Shown: positions 34,584 to 45,775, numbered from the stretch's first letter. The stretch is 64,000 bases of DNA from Ochotona curzoniae (GCF_017591425.1 NW_024466416.1:310001-374000); one strand, 5' to 3'. A program made the numbers and translations. The notes: generated from the sequence alone by a model not told the origin.

Positions 34584-34906
34584 TTTTTTTTTTTTTTTTA
34601 AGATTTATTTTATTGTAAAGGCGGATATACAGAGAGGAGAGACAGAGAGGAAGATCTTCCGTCCGATGATTCACTCCCCAAGTGAGCGCAACGGTCAATG
34701 CTATGCCGTTCCGAAGCCAGGAGCCTCTTCTGGGTCTCCCACGTGGGTGCAGGGTCCCATAGTCTTGGGCCGTCCTCGACTGCTTTCCCGGGCCACAGGC
34801 AGGGAGCTGGAATGGAAGCGGGGCTGCCGGGATTAGAACCGGCGCCCATATGGGATCCCGGGTGTGCAAGGCGAGGACCTTAACCACTGTGCCACCGTGC
34901 CGGGTC
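34584..34906 (-). repeat. SINE 4, young subfamily, at the L1 edge
   Basis: Very close to the young consensus (ends 'gtgccaccgtgccgggtcc'). Flanks share 'tcctg' followed by T-tracts. Confidence 0.9.
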
Positions 34907-34954
34907 CTGTTTTTTTTTTTTTTAAGTGTATTTTACCAGATAGAAGTACAGTTA

Positions 34955-35003
34955 TGGACACAGCACAGTGGCCAATTGGCTAAAGTCTTCGTCTTGAAAG
35001 GCA
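34955..35003 (+). repeat. SINE head fragment
   Basis: 'ggacacagcacagtggccaattggc' then 'taaagtcttcgtcttgaa' is an isolated SINE head. Confidence 0.6.
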
Positions 35004-35164
35004 GGCATGTCTCTCAACTATGTAAATATCATCAAAAATAAAATGAACGTATTATTTTTTTTTAAAAAAAAGAAATTCAAATCACTTCCCAAAACACACA
35101 TATCCTGAGAGTGAAAGATATTCCATGCAAATGGATCTCAAAGGAAAGCAGGCATAGCTGTACT

Positions 35165-35502
35165 TTTTTTTTTTTTTTTAAGATTTATTTTATTTTTATC
35201 GCAAAGTCATATATACAGACAGGAGGAGAGACAGAGAGGAAGATCTTCTGTCTGATTATTCACTCCCCAAGTGATCGTAACAACCGGAACTGAACTGATC
35301 TGAGTGCAGGAGCCAGGAGCTTCTTCCAGGTCTCCCGCACAGGTGCAGGGTCCCAAGGTTTTGGGCTGTCCTCAACTGCTTCCCAGGCCACAAGCAGGGA
35401 GCTGGATGGGAAGTGGGGCATCCAGGACACGAACTGGTACTCACGTGGGATCCTGGAGCTTTCAAGGTGAGGATTTAGCCACTGAGCATCACACCAGGAC
35501 TG
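35165..35502 (-). repeat. C-type SINE, antisense
   Basis: Complete antisense copy from the T-tract at 35165 to 'catcacaccaggac'. Confidence 0.9.
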
Positions 35503-35546
35503 TAGATGTCTTGAAAGTTAAAATATGCAGCTTTTGCTGACAGAGC

Positions 35547-35975
35547 TGTCGCTGTCCTGCAGGATAGACTTGGTGCAGGGAGCCAATAATAACACGCATG
35601 GAATACTGACTCATGATCAATAGCCGAAATTTATTAGGGGCAACAGACTTTATACACTGAGGGCCATATAGGATTAGGGTGGAGGTATTTAGCTCATCAA
35701 CAAACCCATCAACTGTTTCTATGCTTTTGTTTGGAAGTCCTTTTGTCTTGTATATTGCACCAAGTGTTCTCATACACATACTTTCCACTCAACTGTTCTT
35801 ATACAAATGATCTCCCATCAGGTATACAAAAGGTAGCCATTCAGTTGTTCTCATGCAAAGGATATCCAATCAGTCACACAAAAGGCACCCATTCAGTTGT
35901 TTATCATACAAATATTGTCTAATCAATTGTTATCCTGTGCTCGCTGACCTTCTAGGGACACAATGTCCTCCTACA
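35547..35975 (-). repeat. Solo LTR related to the 20.6 kb provirus
   Basis: In reverse complement it starts TGTAGGAGGACATTGTG and ends GCGACAGC-like, as in the provirus LTRs, but it is 429 bp instead of 294 bp. The extra length comes from roughly 50 bp U3 units repeated two to three times ('acaactgaatgg...accttttgt', about 35740-35930). Flanks CAGAGC (35541-35546) and GAGAGC (35976-35981) form a 6 bp target-site duplication with one mismatch. Confidence 0.88.
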
Positions 35976-36035
35976 GAGAGCACACAGTCAAACAAGGGTA
36001 CTGGGGAGCATAACTCCACACCCCCTCCGCACAGA

Positions 36036-36810
36036 AAGAAAAAACACTCCAAAGAGACACTATGTACAAACTCTAGGAAAGCAGAAAATGTGATTTGCCT
36101 GTGTTACAGCCTATATGCTAAGTGCTCAAGAAGTACTTGGGAATTGAATATGGAAATGAGTGAATGTGTCAGCAAGATAAATACTTCATTTTTATATTTT
36201 TCCGGCATTCATGTTAATTTCAAGTAGTATAGCTGCCTTTCCAATGAAAACAAATATATATATATTTTTTTAAAAAAGGTCAATTTGAGAAAATCTCCTA
36301 GGTAATGTGTCTTTCCTAGGAGAGTGACGTGATGGAGGACCATAGATTTCAAGAGGTCGCAGCTTCAAGTAGACTTTGGAACAAGTATTCAGCCATCTTT
36401 TATCCCTTTCCCTGTGTTGAAGAGTGTCTCCTGGGTCCATAGATAGCATGACCTGCTTGCAACTCCTCTTTATCTTTCAGTGTTAATTAGTTGTAGCTAA
36501 AAGTTGGTCTATAAGGTAGCTGTCCACATCCCTTTCCATTTCTGTCCATGGACAACTTATTCTTCTTTAATATATTTTGTCTTAAAGGGTTTCTAAAAAG
36601 GTATTTGGTGCTGCAAACAGGTAATGATGCTGAGTTATTTTTTCAGGAGTGGTAATGAGTTTTGCTAAACCATTTATATCTGTTTACCTTGTTCCCCATG
36701 AGAAATCTTTTTGGGTTGATCATGTGGTTTGGAATTTGCACCCACCAAGCAGTTTCTGTCCATGCAAAGTTAGCTCATGTGAAGACCAAACCAGACACAG
36801 AAGCATTGCC
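36036..36810 (+). repeat. Inverted segmental duplication, copy 2 (derived)
   Basis: Reverse complement of 11553-12292 at about 97% identity. It also contains a short SINE-tail fragment absent from copy 1 (about 36233-36280, 'ctgcctttccaatgaaaac' plus AT repeats). Its right end joins a truncated antisense SINE. No poly(A) is seen, so DNA-level duplication is more likely than retroposition. Confidence 0.88.
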
Positions 36811-36965
36811 GTTATGCCAGGGTCCCAAGACTTTGGGCTATCCTCTATTGCTTTACCAGGCTACAAACAAGGAGATGAATTGGGTAGTAGAACATTCGGT
36901 ACATGATCTGGCACCCATATCCTAGTGCCTGTGGGAAGCCAATGGAGCCATGGTGCCGGGCACTA
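36811..36965 (-). repeat. Truncated SINE, antisense, at duplication junction
   Basis: Only the head half is present, from 'ccagggtcccaagactttgg' to 'gccatggtgccgggc'. Its 3' half is missing exactly where the duplicated segment ends. Confidence 0.75.
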
Positions 36966-36984
36966 GTCATCTTTTCTTTAACTG

Positions 36985-39660
36985 AGATAAGTCACATATG
37001 GAGGGAAGAGGTTTATTTTGGATCATGCTCTGGAGGCTCACACTTCAGGATTGGATGGCCACATAGTTCAAGGTTTGGCTTCTGGTGAGGGCAGCAATGG
37101 AAAAGCACAGGTAGAGAATGGATCAGACCGAGAGCCGAGAAGCAGAGTGGCTAGGATTGACTTCAGCCATGTTCTGAGAACTACCTTCAGTGATCTAAGG
37201 ACCTTCCACTGGGCCTACCTCCTGAATACCACAAATGCATTACGTTTCCAGTCTCTTGGAGGCATTAATTTGTGACCTAGGGAATCTAAAGTCCCAAATG
37301 AATTTGGGAGTGAAAGCATGTTTAATCCCTAGAATTCTGACCCTGGATCCCTGAAACTCAAGTCCTTTCATACATCATAAAATCATGCCATTCCCAATAG
37401 TAACAAACTCCTACCTCAATCCATAATCAATTCAAAAGTCTGAAGTTCAAAGTTCAGGGGTTCATCTGAGAATTAATGTCAACTCTAATTATAAGACTAC
37501 AATTGGGCCCGGCACAATAGTGTAGCAGCAGTTAAAGTCCTTGCCTTGCACATGCCAGGATCCCGCATGGGCGTCGGCTCTAATCCCAGCAACCCTGCTT
37601 CCCATCCACCTCCCTGCCTGTGGCCTGGGAAAGCAGTGGAGGACAGCCCAAAGCCTTGGATTCCTGCACCCACGTGGGAGACCTGGAAGAAGCTCCTGGC
37701 TCCTGGCTTCAGATTGGCTCAGCTCCAGCCGTTGCAGCCACTTGGGGAGTGAATCATTGGATGGAAAATCTTCCTCTCTGTCTCTCCTCCTCTCTGTATA
37801 GCTGACTTTGTAATAAAATAAATAAATCTTTACAAAAAGACTATACATTCTTCTTAGATACAGGTGGGGTTCAGGCACAAGGTACAAGAGTGTCAGGGAG
37901 TAACAGGCATCCAGAAAAGATAAACCAAACTAAAGCACAACCAAAACCCATCAGGTCAAATAAATCCTAAAGTGCAACACTTAGCACCCGAGAAGCACTG
38001 TGTTGGGGTCTAGCCTCCCAAGGGCTTGGGCATTGCTGCCCTCAAGGCGTTGCAGGTCACTGTCCATACTTCAGTTATCAGTTTGCATTGCATCTCTGCA
38101 GCTATACTCAGCATTGCCTTGCTGAGAACTCTGCACCACAACTCTAACTCCAGATTTCCGTCTGGCATGGTTCTGGATCGGAGGTAGGGACTTCTTTCTG
38201 AAGAAGCTATAGCTCCCTGACAAAGCTCTGCCTAGACTGTTACACTGTATGAGAATCTATTGAAATCCTTTGGAGCTCTCTAGGCTGGTTGGTCTCTGCT
38301 CACATGGTTAACGTCTGTGGCTTTCCAAGGCTTAGGTTGCAAACTCTGGTGACTTAATCTTCTGGAGGTCCCCACATCTGCTTTGCTTCCACATTGTTGC
38401 TACACATCACTCCTTGTGGGGCTCTGCAGGTGCTCCAATTCTGCAGCACAGTTCTGCCTGGCTTCCCAGATATTCCTTTGAAATCTTGGAGGAAGTTGCC
38501 CTGATCTTATAACTCTTGCACTCCAGGCACCTGCAAAAAAAACCAGCATCATGTGGGATGGTGCCTCAGTCTGCTTCCAGAAGAAGCTGCACCGGGGTTC
38601 ACCTGAATCATGGCTGAAAGTCAAAAGCATTACAGGAATTGAATGCAGAGATGAGAATCCCACGACTGTCGTCTGTGGCCAGTTCTTGGAAAGGGCCCTG
38701 GGGTTCATGAAACAATGTTGCCCTCCCAGTTCTCTAGGCCTGCCAAGTGAAGGGTGGCCTCAGAAATCTAAAATACCTTCAGGGTCTTTTCCCCATTGTC
38801 TTGCCAATTAGCGCCTGAATCCCTCTTGCTTGTCCTAATCCCTTTGGTAAGCAGTTTCTCCACCACATTCTTCTGTTCCAGGCATCCATTTTCTTTGCTG
38901 CTTTTGACTGGGCTACAAGGTTTCTATCTGTTTCTTTTCTGTTCCTTTTTGTTTCTGATAATCACTGTGAAACTGAAAACAGAAAACAAGACCACAGTCT
39001 GAATGCTCTGTTCCTTTGAAATCTCTTCTGCCAAATAAACTGATCTGTCATTTTTAAGTTTGTCCTTTTGTAAGGTCTGAGAATATGGCTACAACAGAGT
39101 CAAGTGCTTGGCATGGCATAACCAGGGTGGCCTTTGGCCCAATTCCTACTAGAATTTTCATTTGTATTTGAAACCCCTTTGGCATGGTCTTGCCTACCCA
39201 ATTTTGTGTCATTATTCTGATGTTCAGAGCCCTCATCAGAATTACCCGTAGCACTAACACTCTGCTTACAGTGTTCTGGGTTCCCTCTAACCTGTGCATC
39301 CAAAATCTTCCTGGGAGTCAATTCCAAAGGCTCCTCCATGTCTTCAGGGATAACTATAGTAATGATCCCTTTCCTTGATACCGATATCCTGCATTTCTTT
39401 TCATCCCTATATCTGTGACAAACCACTAGTGAGGGAGAGAGGGTGATGTTAGCTTGTGGTTCTGGAGCTTCACAGTTCAAGATTGGTTTGGCTTCAGGTG
39501 AAGGTGGCAATGGCACAGCCTGGGCTGAAGAAGGATCACATGAGGGAGTCAGGAAGTAGACTGAATGGGTGGATCCAACCTAAGTTTCTACAACAAGCCT
39601 CTCAATAGGACTACCTTCTGAGAGTACACCCTTTATGACTAAGAACTTACCAGCATCAGG
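36985..39660 (-). mobile_element. MaLR (MST/THE1/MLT-type) element with both LTRs
   Basis: Antisense MaLR LTR text appears at 37005-37330 ('gaggtttattttggatcatgctctggaggctcac') and again at 39420-39660 ('cttgtggttctggagcttcac'). The interior (37330-39420) contains 'cctttgaaatcttggaggaagttgcc' and 'cttttccccattgtcttgccaattagc', which match MST/THE1 internal sequence as I recall it. A SINE sits at 37505-37838. The element is ancient and has no intact frame. Confidence 0.7.
37505..37838 (+). repeat. C-type SINE in the MaLR
   Basis: Near-consensus copy with a 3 bp 'gca' duplication in the head ('gtagcagcagttaaag'). Flanks 'agactacaatt' and 'agactatacatt' look like the duplicated target. Confidence 0.9.
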
Positions 39661-41290
39661 GGTGGACCAAGCTGAACAAGTTCACATCACCCACTGGCAA
39701 ATCTGAGCACCAGAACAGTGTGGGTCCGGCCAGGATCAGTCGCAACACATACCAGTACAGATTACAGCTGGGATACGGTACATGCTGGGCTGGGCTAGAC
39801 TGTAACCCTCACCAGCTGGATTTGAGGGTGGGCTGGGCCTGGCCAGGCCACAGCACCCATTAACAAATGCCAAGGTGAGGCATGCCATGCCAGACTGGGC
39901 TGCTGCATCCAACTAGTAGGAGTCAGGGAGGGAGGGAATAAAGCTGGTAGTGGGAATGTATAGGGCCCCCCTGCTGGAACACCTTGCCCACTGGAGAGCA
40001 TGAGTTGGGATGGGGGCAGATCAGACTGGGCAGGGCTACAACACCTGTGAGCCAGATCAGGGAAGAGCCAGGCTTGGTTGACCATCCCTACTGGTGCAAA
40101 CATAAAACAGAATGGATGAGGGTTGGTTGGGCTTTGCTGCAGCATCAGATAGCAGATGCTGGCACCAGTGGCTAATCTGTCAAGTTAAACTACAGAACCA
40201 CTCAGAAAGTGCATGATCTGGGAGTGGGAGTGTGCTAGGAGGGAAATAGTGGACACCTCCCTTTTGGGTTACCACTCCCACTGGAGAGCATGAAAACCAG
40301 GACTGGGGTAGGGGTGGCTGGACAGAACAGCACCCACCAGCATGTGTGTGGGCTGGATAGTGGAGCTGGTTGGGTTGAACTAGGCTTCAATGCCCACTGA
40401 CATGTAGGAGAGTTGAATGGGATGTGGGACCAATTGGACTAGTCTGCTGTACAGACTGGCAAGCATGGGAACCAGGGCAGGGGGCAGGCCTGGTTGGGGT
40501 TATTATGGGTCTTTCTGACTAGGCTGCAGCTCCCACTGGTTTATGTGAGGGCCGAGTGCGTGCTGGGCAGAATCAGGCTGGACTGCAACACCCATTGGTT
40601 CGAGAACTGCACCAGCAATTGCAACTACTAACTGATTGGGGTGATGGACTGTGCCGGGCTCTGTACTGGCAAGTACACACAAGAATCTGGTCTGGGATCA
40701 CCTCAAACAAAGTTTCTTTGGGGATCTCCCCAATCGAATTGCTGGACTCAGAACCCTAACCATGAAGAGAAGTGCAGGTTCCATGGTCTGCCGTGGAATG
40801 CAAGTGTCAGAGCCGAGCCTCCTCGGAGGCTCAGAAAGAGCAGTGGACAGCATATTCAGGTGCACATGGAGGATATGGCAGTCTATCAGAACCTGCAGAG
40901 GATACCTGGCACCACACCAGAGGACAGAACAAATCAATCAACTACCCCAGCCATATGTTGGCAGTGAAAAACTGGGCAAACGGAGACTCTAAGACGGACA
41001 ATGTCAATCAGTGGATTCTGCAGCGACTTCACCATGCTTGGAATGGCAAGATTAGCAGCAATTCATAACTGCTGAACTATCAAAACCACTCGAACAAGAC
41101 CATCGGAGCATACCCCACATCGGGGACCTGGGATGGGTGGGAGGCTGGGTGGGGCTTCACTTTTTATCTCCCCCTTTACCCCAGATACAGGAAAAAAAAA
41201 ATAATAGTCTTACCCACTTTCCTGTAGCCCTTGACCCCTTGTGCCCTAATTAACCATGTAAAGATTGTCAAAAATAAAGAAAAAATACAT
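39650..41290 (+). repeat. Composite repeat, copy B
   Basis: The body has irregular units of about 50-110 bp around 'tgggctgggctagactgtaaccctcaccagc'-type phrases up to about 40640. The 3' module follows, with 'gctgaactatcaaaaccact' (41071-41090), 'taccccagatacaggaaa' and 'attaaccatgtaaagattg', ending in 'aaaaataaagaaaaaa'. A 98-codon open frame (40772-41068) aligns in frame with the 96-codon frame in copy C, for example 'PAEDTWHHTRGQNK' with 'PAEETSHHGRRNK'. Confidence 0.65.
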
Positions 41291-41650
41291 ACCAGTAAGC
41301 CCACTCTGATCATACAGTGTACATACAAGCAGTGAACCAAGGCACTGACTAAATTGCCAGCCTATAAGCACCGTTAATTTATGACTTTGAAATCCTTTGG
41401 GAGTTTGGGAGCCAAATCATGTTCAAAGCATAACACTTCCAAAGTGATTTATGTCACATTGGGGTTATAGCTCTATATGAATTTGGGTGAGAGGGCACAA
41501 TTTAGCCCATTGCAGGACTAAATTTACTGATTCCATTTGCACCTTAATTACAGATCTATGCAAATTTCCTTCTTGAGTCAGTTTTGATAATTGGTGTGTT
41601 CCTAGAAGTCTATCCATTTCAACTAGGCTATCTAATTGTTCCTAATATAC

Positions 41651-41914
41651 TTTTTTTTTTTTTTAAATTAGAAAAGCAGATCTGCAAAGAGAAGGAGAGA
41701 CAGGAAGGTCTTCTGTCCATGGTTCAATTCCCAAGTGGCTGTAACGGCCAGAGCTGAGCCGATCTGAAGCCAGGAGCTTCTTTTGGATCTTCCACGCCAC
41801 AGTCAGAGAGCTGGATGGGAAGCGGGACCGCCAGGATTAGAACCAGCACCCATATGGGATCCCAGCAAGTTTAAGGCGAGGACTTAAGCCGCTGTGGTAC
41901 TGTGCTGGGTCCTC
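41651..41914 (-). repeat. C-type SINE, antisense, shortened
   Basis: The central 'gtgcagggtcccaaagc' block is deleted, joining 'ggatcttcca' to 'cgccacagtcagag'. Confidence 0.85.
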
Positions 41915-41929
41915 CTCTTTTTATGTTTT

Positions 41930-42600
41930 AAAGATTTATTTTTATTTTAAAGGTAGATTTTACAGGGAGAAAAAGAGAACTAGGGTCTGGTGGCGTGGCC
42001 TAGTGGCTAAAGTCCTTGCCTTGAAAGCGCCGGGATCCCATGTGGGTGCCAGTTCTAATCCTGGCAGCTCCTCTTCCCATCCAGCTCCATGCTTGTGGCT
42101 TGGGAAAGCAGTCGAGGACGGGCCCAAAGCTTTGGGTTCCTGTACCCGCGTGTCCGGAAGAGGTTCCTGGCTCCTGGCTTTGGACCAGCATAGCATCGGT
42201 CGTTGCACTCACTTGGGGAGTGAATCATTGGATGGAAGATCTGCCTCTCTGTCTCTCCTCCTCTCTGTATATCTGACTTTCCAATGAATAAATAAATATT
42301 AAAAAAAAAAAAAGGAAAAGGAGAACTAGAGAGAGAAGGTCTTGCATTCATTGGTTCACTGGTTCACTCCCCAAATGGCTACAGTGGCTGGAGCTAAGAT
42401 GATCTGAAGCCAGGAGCCAAGAGTTTCTTCATTTTCTCCCACATGCGGTGCAGGATCTCAAGCACTTGAGCCACCCTCTGCTGCTTTCTCAGGCCATAAG
42501 CAGACAGCTGGATCAGAAGTAGAGCAGCAGAGTAGAGACATAAATCAGCATCTGTAAGGGATGCTGGCACCATAGGCAGAGAATTAGCCTTCAGCATCTC
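41930..42600 (-). repeat. Old antisense SINE with a nested plus-strand SINE
   Basis: Outer element: tail at 41930-41981, body resuming at 42314-42600. The nested copy (41982-42313) is bounded by 'aaaaagagaactag' and 'aaaaggagaactag', its target-site duplication. Confidence 0.85.
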
Positions 42601-42744
42601 TATACCAACCCCTTTCCTTTTTATTTATTTTTGCTATAATCTTTATTATTTCTTTCTTTCTGCTAGCACTGGCCTTAGTTTGTGTTTCTTTTTTTTTTTA
42701 ATTTCTCAATATGCACAGATGTATTTTCCATAATTTCTTCTTTT

Positions 42745-43565
42745 AAACGGTCCTTATTTAGCTTATTTTCCTTGTGTAAAACCCTGTTGTGACACAGCTC
42801 AAATCTGGGTCCTCTACAGATTCCCTGCGGTGTGTGCATCTTTGCAAGAGGTCAGTGAATTCCTGATAGGGAGCATCAACAATTTCCAGAAATGCAGGTG
42901 GTATCAGAGAGTGTAGCCTTGGAGATGCTGTCAAGGAAGGGCTGACAAAGTTGCCTAAGGTGGCAGTGCAGCCCCTGGCTGAGGTACAGGAGCAGTTAAT
43001 GCCCGCCAGCAGCAGCTTCTTGGGAACAGAGGATGAGACAATGACAGTGCTTCTGGGAGTGAGAATAAAGCCACCAACATCTAGCCACAATGTTTGATCC
43101 CTTTGTTGGTCTTGCTGATTTTTCCCCAGGAGCCTCTCCAGGTGAGCACCATAGAGAACTTGACCAGGCAGACAATCCTTCAGATAGGGTTGGCTAACTT
43201 CCTTGCAGCACTTCACACCCTGGCTGACACCGCCATCTGTAGCTCCCAATGGCAACAAATGCCTACCCAGCCAACTGCCCGATGTGCATGCTTTGGGGTG
43301 AGCATAATCTTGCAAACCTCATCCTTGAGGGACATCCCTAGGAAAAATGTCAAATCTCAAACTCCACGATGGGCAGGGGAAAGAGACAGAGCTCCTCTAG
43401 GGTCTTAATTTTCATGTCCTTGACCAGGTAGCCCAGTGTGGTGCAAGGGGCCACTTCTTGTCCTTGGTCTTGCCTACTGGAGCTCTGTGGTCTCGGCAGC
43501 CCCAACCTCGTGCTGAAGCTGGCCTGGCCTCCCATTCCAGGGCCCTCTTGTTGCAGCAGCCTTAA
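42745..43565 (-). pseudogene. RPS2 processed pseudogene
   Basis: The minus strand reads as a decayed copy of 40S ribosomal protein S2. Recognisable stretches in order: 'GPGMGGQ' near the N-terminus, 'LGYLVKDMKIKTLEELCLF', 'GVKCCKEV', 'SSSVPKKLLLAGI', 'TSARGCTATLGNF', 'PYQEFTDLL'. The two parts lie in different frames (the break is between about 43315 and 43350), and substitutions are many. The 3' end has 'acacaaggaaaataagc', like the RPS2 3' UTR. There are no introns. The functional gene is elsewhere. Confidence 0.88.
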
Positions 43566-43621
43566 TACGTCGGTGTTCACCCAGAGGAGAAAAGCTTCAT
43601 AATTTCTTGTACAGATTTTTT

Positions 43622-43928
43622 AGAAAATTATTTACTCATTTATTTGAAAGGCAAACAGATAGGAAAGAGAGAGAGAGAGAGGGAGATCTCCCATCAGCTG
43701 GTTCATACCCATAATGGCTGGAAGGAAGCGAGGAGCCTGGAACTCCATTCAGGTCTTCCAGGAGGGTGGCAAAGACCCAGATAGTTGAGCCATCTTCTGT
43801 TGCTTTCCCAGATGAATTAGCATGGAAAGAAGTCAATCAGAAGTGGGAAAGCAGGGACTCAAACTAGTTCCTACCTGTGATGCCAATTTTGTAAACAGCA
43901 GCTTAACCCACTGTACCACAATGCAGGT
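43622..43928 (-). repeat. Old SINE, antisense, with (AG)n
   Basis: Landmarks 'ttatttgaaaggcaaacagatagg' and 'acccactgtaccacaatgcagg', with a GA run near 43668. Confidence 0.75.
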
Positions 43929-44350
43929 TCCTTTCCTTTTAGCTTTTGTGCTGTTGTGAACACTTGATTTCCATATATATTGCCAGTTCTACAGTGCATT
44001 AACACTGTTTTGGTTTTAGTTCATTATTTTTGAAAGAGAGGAAAAGAATGAATTTTTTTCTTTCTAGCCAAATTAATATTATTTCTGGTGTGCTTCATTC
44101 GCTTGTGTAAACAGATTTCTTCTGTTACTCTGCTTCTTGTCTGAAACAGTTTTAAAAATATCTCTTGTTGTGTAGATCTGTTTGTGGTGAATTCTTTCAA
44201 CTGTGTCTCTGGAAATGTCTTTATTTTATCTTCATTTTTGAGAGATAGTCCCACAGAGTCATGGATCTTTGATTGGCATTTTGTGACTCCTCCAGCACAA
44301 TTGTTTAAAATACGCCATCCCTTTGTCTTCTAATTGGCATTTTTTAAAAA
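43929..44350 (-). repeat. Ancient L1/HAL1-type fragment, antisense
   Basis: 'gaattctttcaactgtgtctctggaaatgtctttatttt' resembles antisense mammalian L1M/HAL1 text. It appears collinear with pieces at 45005-45476 and 46725-46910, split by younger insertions. Confidence 0.6.
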
Positions 44351-44440
44351 AGAGAGAGAGAGAAAGAAAGAAAGAAGAAAAGAAAGAGAAGAAAGAAAGA
44401 AGGAAAGATGGAAGGAAGGAAAGAAGAAAGAAAAAAGAAA
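44348..44440 (+). repeat. Purine microsatellite (GA/GAAA/GAAGG)n
   Basis: About 90 bp of purines only, with mixed GAAA and GGAA units. Confidence 0.9.
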
Positions 44441-44450
44441 CCTATTATCT

Positions 44451-44755
44451 GGGTCCAGCACAGTGGCCTAGTGGCTGAAGTCCTCGCCTTGAATGCACAA
44501 GGATTCCATATGGATGCCAGTTCTAATCCTGGTGGCCTTGCTTCCCATCCAGCTTCCTACTTGTGGCCTGGGAAAGCAGCCGAGGACAGACCAAAGCTTA
44601 GGAGACCTGGAGGAAATTCCTGGCTCCTGGCTTCAGATCGGTATGGCACTGGCCGTTGAGGTCACTTGGGGAGTGAGTCATCGGATGGAAGATCTTCCTC
44701 TCTGTCTCTCCTCCTCTGTATATCTGACTTTGCAATAAAAATAAATAAATCTTTT
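44451..44755 (+). repeat. C-type SINE
   Basis: 'gggtccagcacagtggcctag' to 'aaataaataaatctttttt', with a deletion after 'gaccaaagc'. Confidence 0.88.
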
Positions 44756-44765
44756 TTTTTTTTTA

Positions 44766-44997
44766 AACCAGATCAGAGATGGTCTCCCCAAGAAACCGAT
44801 GAATTTATCTGGACAATGAGATGATGGACTCTATGCTTGGTATATGCTTGCATTGAAAGAATCTTGACTGAATTTGAACTACAATACTGCAACAAGGAGG
44901 AGGAATCCACCATGGGGGAAGGGCATGAGCGGATGGGGGAATCCCAGAGCCTATGAAACTGTGTCACATAATGCAATGTAATTAAAAAAAAGAAGAA
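44766..44997 (+). mobile_element. L1 3' UTR, truncated insertion
   Basis: 'ccagatcagagatggtctccccaagaaaccg' through 'gaatcccagagcctatgaaactgtgtcac' and an A-rich end. It is homologous to 31600-31855. Confidence 0.75.
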
Positions 44998-45004
44998 GAA
45001 GAAG

Positions 45005-45476
45005 TAAAAGAAACCTATTATCCTTCTCTTCATTCTTGTGTCTTGTTTCCTCTGCTCTTTTGGTAAGATTGTCTCTTTATCACTCGTATTAAGCAACTAA
45101 ATTAAATGTACTTGGTGTAGTTTTCTTTTAGTCTCTTGTACTTGGGGGTCTGTGAGCTACAGTTCTCATCAAATTTGGAAAAGTTTTGGAATTTCTTCAA
45201 ATAATTTTCCCTTTTCCCTCATCTCTTTTCTCCCTTTTGGGAACTGAGACATACTAAGACCCTAGAGGTGTTTCACAGCTCACTGATTTTATCTTGAATG
45301 ATTTATCTATTCTATAAAGCCACTAATCTTTTATCCTGCTGTGCCTAATTTGTTGTTAATCATATCCAGTGCATTTTTAATTTCAAATATTGTGATTTTC
45401 GTTTCAAGAACTTAAATTAAGGTCTTTAAGAAAAAAAACTCTAATAGGTCTTTGCTTAATGTGCTTAGTCCTTTTT
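45005..45476 (-). repeat. Ancient L1M fragment, antisense
   Basis: 'gttctcatcaaatttggaaaagttttgg', 'tttcacagctcactgattttatc' and 'gccactaatcttttatcctgctgtgcctaat' match antisense L1M text. Confidence 0.65.
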
Positions 45477-45775
45477 AAAAAAAGTTTTATTTTATTTATC
45501 TAGAAGGAAAAGTTACAGAGAGAGAAATCTCCCATTAGTTCACTCCCCAGATGCTACAACAAGCAGGTCTTGGTTAGGGTGAAGCCAGGAACTTCTTCCA
45601 GCTTTTCCATGTGGGTGCAGGAGCCCAAGCACTTTGGCTAACTTCTGCTGGTTTCCTAGGCTACCAGCAGGGAGCTGGGTTGGAAGTGAGGTGGCCCAAA
45701 CATGAAATGCTACTTGTATGAAATGCTGGCTTGCCAGTCAGTAGCTTTACGTACTATGCCACAAAGCTGACCCCA
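45477..45775 (-). repeat. Old SINE, antisense
   Basis: 'gttacagagagagaaatctcccattagttcactcccc' to 'actatgccacaaagctgacccc'. Confidence 0.75.

Noticed and set aside
34477..34836. Recurring frames of 60-120 codons with 'HMGAGSNPG' or 'PAPCLWPGKAV' type peptides across the window
   Set aside because: These are translations of the C-type SINE in either orientation, not proteins.
38551..38811. 86-codon frame with 'GQFLERALGFMKQ'
   Set aside because: Falls in the internal part of the MaLR element, heavily decayed, with no intact gag.
42758..43315. 185-codon minus-strand frame as an intact gene
   Set aside because: It is part of the RPS2 processed pseudogene: other coding parts are in a different frame and conserved residues are lost.
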